Source: JBBDWJ01 sp040902925
GTDB lineage: Bacteria > Acidobacteriota > Terriglobia > Bryobacterales > UBA6623
Length of the DNA: 8,173 nt
NCBI GenBank assembly: GCA_040902925.1
Contig: JBBDWJ010000049.1
Coordinates: 1 to 8,173, forward strand
Reading direction: 5' to 3'
This document shows, in pieces, positions 5,603 to 8,173 of the stretch. The notes below the pieces were generated by a model, which was not told where the DNA came from, did no database searches, and saw only the letters and a list, made by a program, of their open reading frames with translations. Both the position numbers and the translations under genes were made by a program. The first letter of the stretch is position 1. The number at the start of each line of letters is the position of its first letter.

Positions 5603-8011
5603 ATGCTTCGCGACCTGCGCTTTGCTCTACGTTTGATCTGGGCCCAGCGATGGTTTTCCGCGGCCATCGTGGTCACGCTGGCCCTGGGGATCGGCGCCAA
5701 CACCACCGTTTTTACGCTGGTGAATGCCGTGTTGTTCAAACCGCTGCCATTCCCCGGCGGCGAACGCCTGGTGACGGCTCGCAACCATCGCCTTTCCGAC
5801 ACGAACCAGCAGTCGTCGATGTCGTATCCCGATTTTCGCGAATACCGGGCCGGGAACTCGTCGTTTGAAGCCCTCGAGGCTGTTGCCCCCGACGGCGCGA
5901 TCCTCAGCGAGCAAGGCAACCCCCCGGAGCGTTACCGCCGCGGCCGCGTTTCTTCCGGGCTATTCGGCATGCTGCACACGCAGTCGGTGTTGGGGCGCGG
6001 CTTCCTCGCCGATGACGACCGGCCCGGTGCGGCAGACGTTGTGTTGATTGGCTATGGCGTATGGTGGGACCGCTATGGCGCTTCGCCTGACGTGGTCGGC
6101 CGCGCCGTCCGCGTGAATGAGCAGGCGGCCACGATCGTGGGCGTCATGCCGGAGGGGTTTCGTTTTCCCAGCAACGAAGACTTGTGGATGCCGCTGGCTC
6201 CCGGCGAGCAGCTCGAGAAGCGGGACCACCGCCCGCTGATGCTCTATGGCCTGCTGAAGCCAGGAACGACGACCACGGAGGCCGCCGCGGATCTGGGTGT
6301 GATCGGCAGCCGTCTCGCGAGCGAGTTTCCGGAAACGAACAAGGACATCGGCGTGAACGTCCTGACGTTTCACGAGCGATTCAACGGCGGCCAGATTCGA
6401 TTGGTGTTTCTTTTGATGCTGGCGGCGGTCGGCTTTGTGCTGCTGATCGCCTGCGCCAACGTGGCGAACATGATGCTGGGCCGCGCGCTCGGCCGGCAGC
6501 GGGAGGTCTCGATTCGCGCCGCCCTGGGCGCGTCGCGCTGGCGGATTATCCGGCAGTTGCTGACCGAAAGCGTGCTGCTGAGCCTGCTGGGAGGGTTTTG
6601 CGGGCTTGCTTGCGCGGTGTTGGGCGTGAGGGCGTTTGATCTCGCGGTTGCGAACGTCGGCAAACCTTACTGGATCGATTTCTCGATGAACTATGTCGTG
6701 TTCGGATACTTCGCGGCGGTGTCGATGGGCAGCGGACTGTTGTTCGGCCTGGCGCCGGCGTTGCAGGCTTCGCGCGTCGATCTGAACCGCACCCTGAAGG
6801 ACGGCGGGCGCTCCGGCGCGGGTGTTCGCGGCGGCCGCCTGTCTGCCGCGCTCGTGGTTTTTCAGTTCACACTGGCGGTGGTTTTGCTCGCCGGCGCGGG
6901 CTTGTTCATGCGCGGGTTTCTCGAGCATCAGCACATCAACGCCTGGGTGCCCGCCGACCGCATCTTCACGGCGCGCGTGTCGCTTCCCGAAGAGCGCTAC
7001 AAGGAAGCTGAGGCCAAGGCCCGTTTGTACGAGCAGATGCTGCTTCGTGTCGCCGCCGTTCCGGGCGTCACGCAAGCCTCGCTGGTGTCGAATCCGCCGG
7101 GCATGGGCTACAGCGGCCGCCGGATCGAGGTCGAAGGCGCCGCGCCGGCAACCGATGCGGAGCGCCCTTCCGTGGCGGTGGTTGTGAAGTCGCCCTCCTA
7201 CTTCGAGGCAGTCAATCTTCCGTTGCTCGCCGGGCGCGACTTTGAGGATCTGGATGGCACGCCGGGCCGTGAAGCCGCCGTTGTTGCGCGGCCATTCGCC
7301 GAACGCTTCTGGCCCGGTGAGCAGGCCATTGGGAAACGTTTCCGCTTCTATCAGGACGATAAGCCCGGCCCCTGGATCACCGTCGTGGGCATATCGGCGG
7401 ACGTAGTGCAGCGCGGCGAAGAGGCGATGCCCGACCCGGTGGTCTTCGTGCCGTATCGCCAGGAGAATTTCGGGTCGCTGGCGCTGGTTGTTCGTACCGC
7501 GGGAGACCCGTCGGCGCTGGCAGCGGATATTCGCGCCGAGGTGCAGAGTCTCGACCAGAACCTGCCGCTATTTGAAGTTTCGACGCTTCGCGAAATGCAG
7601 GAACGCTCGCGCTGGCATCTGCGCGTGTTCGGGACGCTGTTCTCCATCTTCGCGCTGATTGCTTTGCTGATGGCGGCGGTCGGGATCTATGCGGTGATGG
7701 CGCAGGCAACGGGCCGCCGCAGGCAAGAGATCGCTTTGCGCATGGCGCTGGGCGCCACGGCAGGCAATATCATCGGGCTGGTGCTGCGGCGCGGGCTGAT
7801 GCAATTGTTCGCGGGGCTCGTGCTGGGCCTGGCGGCATCCTTCGCGGTGACGCGGCTGATGGGGCAACTGCTGTTTCGCGTCTCGGCGACCGACCCGATT
7901 GTTTTCGCGGCTGTGCCGCTGCTACTGGTGGCCGTGGGATTGTTTGCCTGCTGGCTGCCGGCTCGCAGAGCGTCGTCGTTACACCCGGCCAAAGCATTGC
8001 GTTGCGACTAG
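5603..8011 (+). CDS. ABC-type permease of the acidobacterial duplicated orphan permease (ADOP) family, MacB/FtsX-like
   Basis: An 802-residue membrane protein, the usual ADOP length, from ATG 5603. It opens with the family-typical MLRDLRFALR leader and TM1 (about 18-40, with TLALGIGANTTVFTLVNAVL). The first periplasmic MacB-like core follows (41-262), then TMs at about 267-291, 317-345 and 365-388. A second repeat has a TM at 413-437, a second core (about 450-665) and TMs at 676-698, 723-750 and 767-787. The duplication shows in the paired cytoplasmic segments REVSIRAALGASRWRIIRQL (300-319) and RRQEIALRMALGATAGNIIG (706-725). MacB-type proteins use ATP hydrolysis to drive a periplasmic conformational change for export or envelope work. 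Here no ATPase domain is fused or adjacent, so the partner must be encoded elsewhere. No PadR-type regulator precedes it, although ADOP genes often have one nearby. There is no Shine-Dalgarno sequence. The transported substrate is unknown. Confidence 0.93.
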   Translation: MLRDLRFALRLIWAQRWFSAAIVVTLALGIGANTTVFTLVNAVLFKPLPFPGGERLVTARNHRLSDTNQQSSMSYPDFREYRAGNSSFEALEAVAPDGAILSEQGNPPERYRRGRVSSGLFGMLHTQSVLGRGFLADDDRPGAADVVLIGYGVWWDRYGASPDVVGRAVRVNEQAATIVGVMPEGFRFPSNEDLWMPLAPGEQLEKRDHRPLMLYGLLKPGTTTTEAAADLGVIGSRLASEFPETNKDIGVNVLTFHERFNGGQIRLVFLLMLAAVGFVLLIACANVANMMLGRALGRQREVSIRAALGASRWRIIRQLLTESVLLSLLGGFCGLACAVLGVRAFDLAVANVGKPYWIDFSMNYVVFGYFAAVSMGSGLLFGLAPALQASRVDLNRTLKDGGRSGAGVRGGRLSAALVVFQFTLAVVLLAGAGLFMRGFLEHQHINAWVPADRIFTARVSLPEERYKEAEAKARLYEQMLLRVAAVPGVTQASLVSNPPGMGYSGRRIEVEGAAPATDAERPSVAVVVKSPSYFEAVNLPLLAGRDFEDLDGTPGREAAVVARPFAERFWPGEQAIGKRFRFYQDDKPGPWITVVGISADVVQRGEEAMPDPVVFVPYRQENFGSLALVVRTAGDPSALAADIRAEVQSLDQNLPLFEVSTLREMQERSRWHLRVFGTLFSIFALIALLMAAVGIYAVMAQATGRRRQEIALRMALGATAGNIIGLVLRRGLMQLFAGLVLGLAASFAVTRLMGQLLFRVSATDPIVFAAVPLLLVAVGLFACWLPARRASSLHPAKALRCD

Positions 8012-8055
8012 GTGGAAGAAATCCCCGTATGCGCCGCTGTATTGCGATGGGGACA

Positions 8056-8124
8056 GTCACCGCGTTTCGCGCCGGCCAGAGATGAACGGGCTTGCGAGGT
8101 TTCAGCGGCGCGAAACACGGTGAC
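8056..8124. repeat. REP-like imperfect inverted repeat (19-bp arms, 31-nt loop)
   Basis: The left arm at 8056-8074 begins GTCACCGCGTTTCG. The right arm at 8106-8124 is its reverse complement at 18 of 19 positions; the one mismatch is C8063 against A8117. The left arm is preceded by GGGGACA, and GGGGACAGTCACC is a wording I associate with dispersed palindromic elements mobilised by REP-associated tyrosine transposases (recall, not a search). No T-tract follows and the loop is long, so a simple intrinsic terminator is unlikely, although the hairpin could protect the 3' end of the permease mRNA 45 bp upstream. The right outer flank lacks the matching TGTCCCC, suggesting decay or an incomplete copy. 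Confidence 0.6.
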
Positions 8125-8146
8125 AGGAAGCTGTGAAATAATGCTA

Positions 8147-8173
8147 CAAAGTACTTTGCATAATGTAGTACAA
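8147..8173. promoter_or_regulatory. Palindrome-rich operator/promoter-like stretch running off the window
   Basis: CAAAGTACTTTG (8147-8158) is a perfect 12-bp palindrome. It is followed directly by CATAAT (8159-8164, 5/6 to TATAAT) and then by GTAGTACAA to the window end. GTACT (8151-8155) and AGTAC (8167-8171) form a wider dyad around the -10-like box, and CTACA (8144-8148) pairs with TGTAG (8164-8168). The sequence is clearly more AT-rich than its surroundings. This arrangement suits a repressor site for a gene to the right, for example a PadR-type regulator of the kind often near ADOP genes (inference). No good -35 box is seen. Confidence 0.4.

Noticed and set aside
5960..7075. 371-codon open frame on the minus strand inside the permease gene
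   Set aside because: Antisense shadow of a GC-rich gene; rich in Arg, Gln and His with no domain pattern, while the plus-strand protein is a clear family member.
7899..8123. 74-codon plus-strand frame across the permease 3' end
   Set aside because: Mostly out-of-frame overlap with the permease, then runs through the inverted repeat; no coding features.
1..8173. CRISPR array, rRNA, complete insertion sequence or prophage genes
   Set aside because: No regularly spaced repeats, no ribosomal RNA-like sequence, and no transposase, integrase or phage structural gene could be recognised on either strand.

Overview
The window reads as a chromosomal piece of a GC-rich soil-type bacterium, most likely an Acidobacteriota (Solibacter/Bryobacter-like). 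The strongest pointer is the last gene, an ~800-residue duplicated MacB/FtsX-type permease with no ATPase beside it, the layout of the acidobacterial duplicated orphan permease (ADOP) family. The near absence of Shine-Dalgarno sequences fits a lineage that uses many leaderless or SD-independent starts. The taxonomic call is inference from gene content, not from a marker gene.

Layout. Positions 1-819 hold the C-terminal 272 codons of a mannonate dehydratase (UxuA; hexuronate catabolism), cut by the window edge. A small DUF4926-type ORF follows (863-1105). Next comes a decayed C-terminal fragment of a second, divergent mannonate dehydratase (about 1190-1367) with a one-base frameshift in a G5 run. 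Ten bases further on, in convergent orientation, ends a HigBA toxin-antitoxin operon on the minus strand (higB 2066-1779, higA 1782-1378, overlapping as ATGA). It has a recognisable promoter and a 19-bp dyad just upstream. Divergent from it is a YdjM-family membrane metal-dependent hydrolase with a large C-terminal extension (2174-3181).

A 364-bp gene-free stretch (3182-3545) with weak promoter- and operator-like signals leads to an adenylation-thiolation didomain protein (3546-5417). This is an AMP-forming acyl-CoA synthetase-like domain of the Fum10/Pcs60 type fused to a phosphopantetheine carrier domain. After a 185-bp spacer comes the ADOP permease (5603-8011). The window ends with a REP-like imperfect inverted repeat (8056-8124) and a palindrome-rich, AT-rich stretch that probably controls a gene beyond the edge.

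The genes do not form one pathway. They look like separate transcription units in an accessory, rearranged neighbourhood: sugar-acid catabolism, a toxin-antitoxin module, a membrane hydrolase, an orphan A-T didomain enzyme and an orphan permease. I did not find a convincing new multi-gene system. The items most worth a second look are the eroded uxuA paralogue wedged against higBA, the apparently leaderless higB promoter with its overlapping operator, the stand-alone A-T protein, and the repeat and operator structures at the right-hand end.
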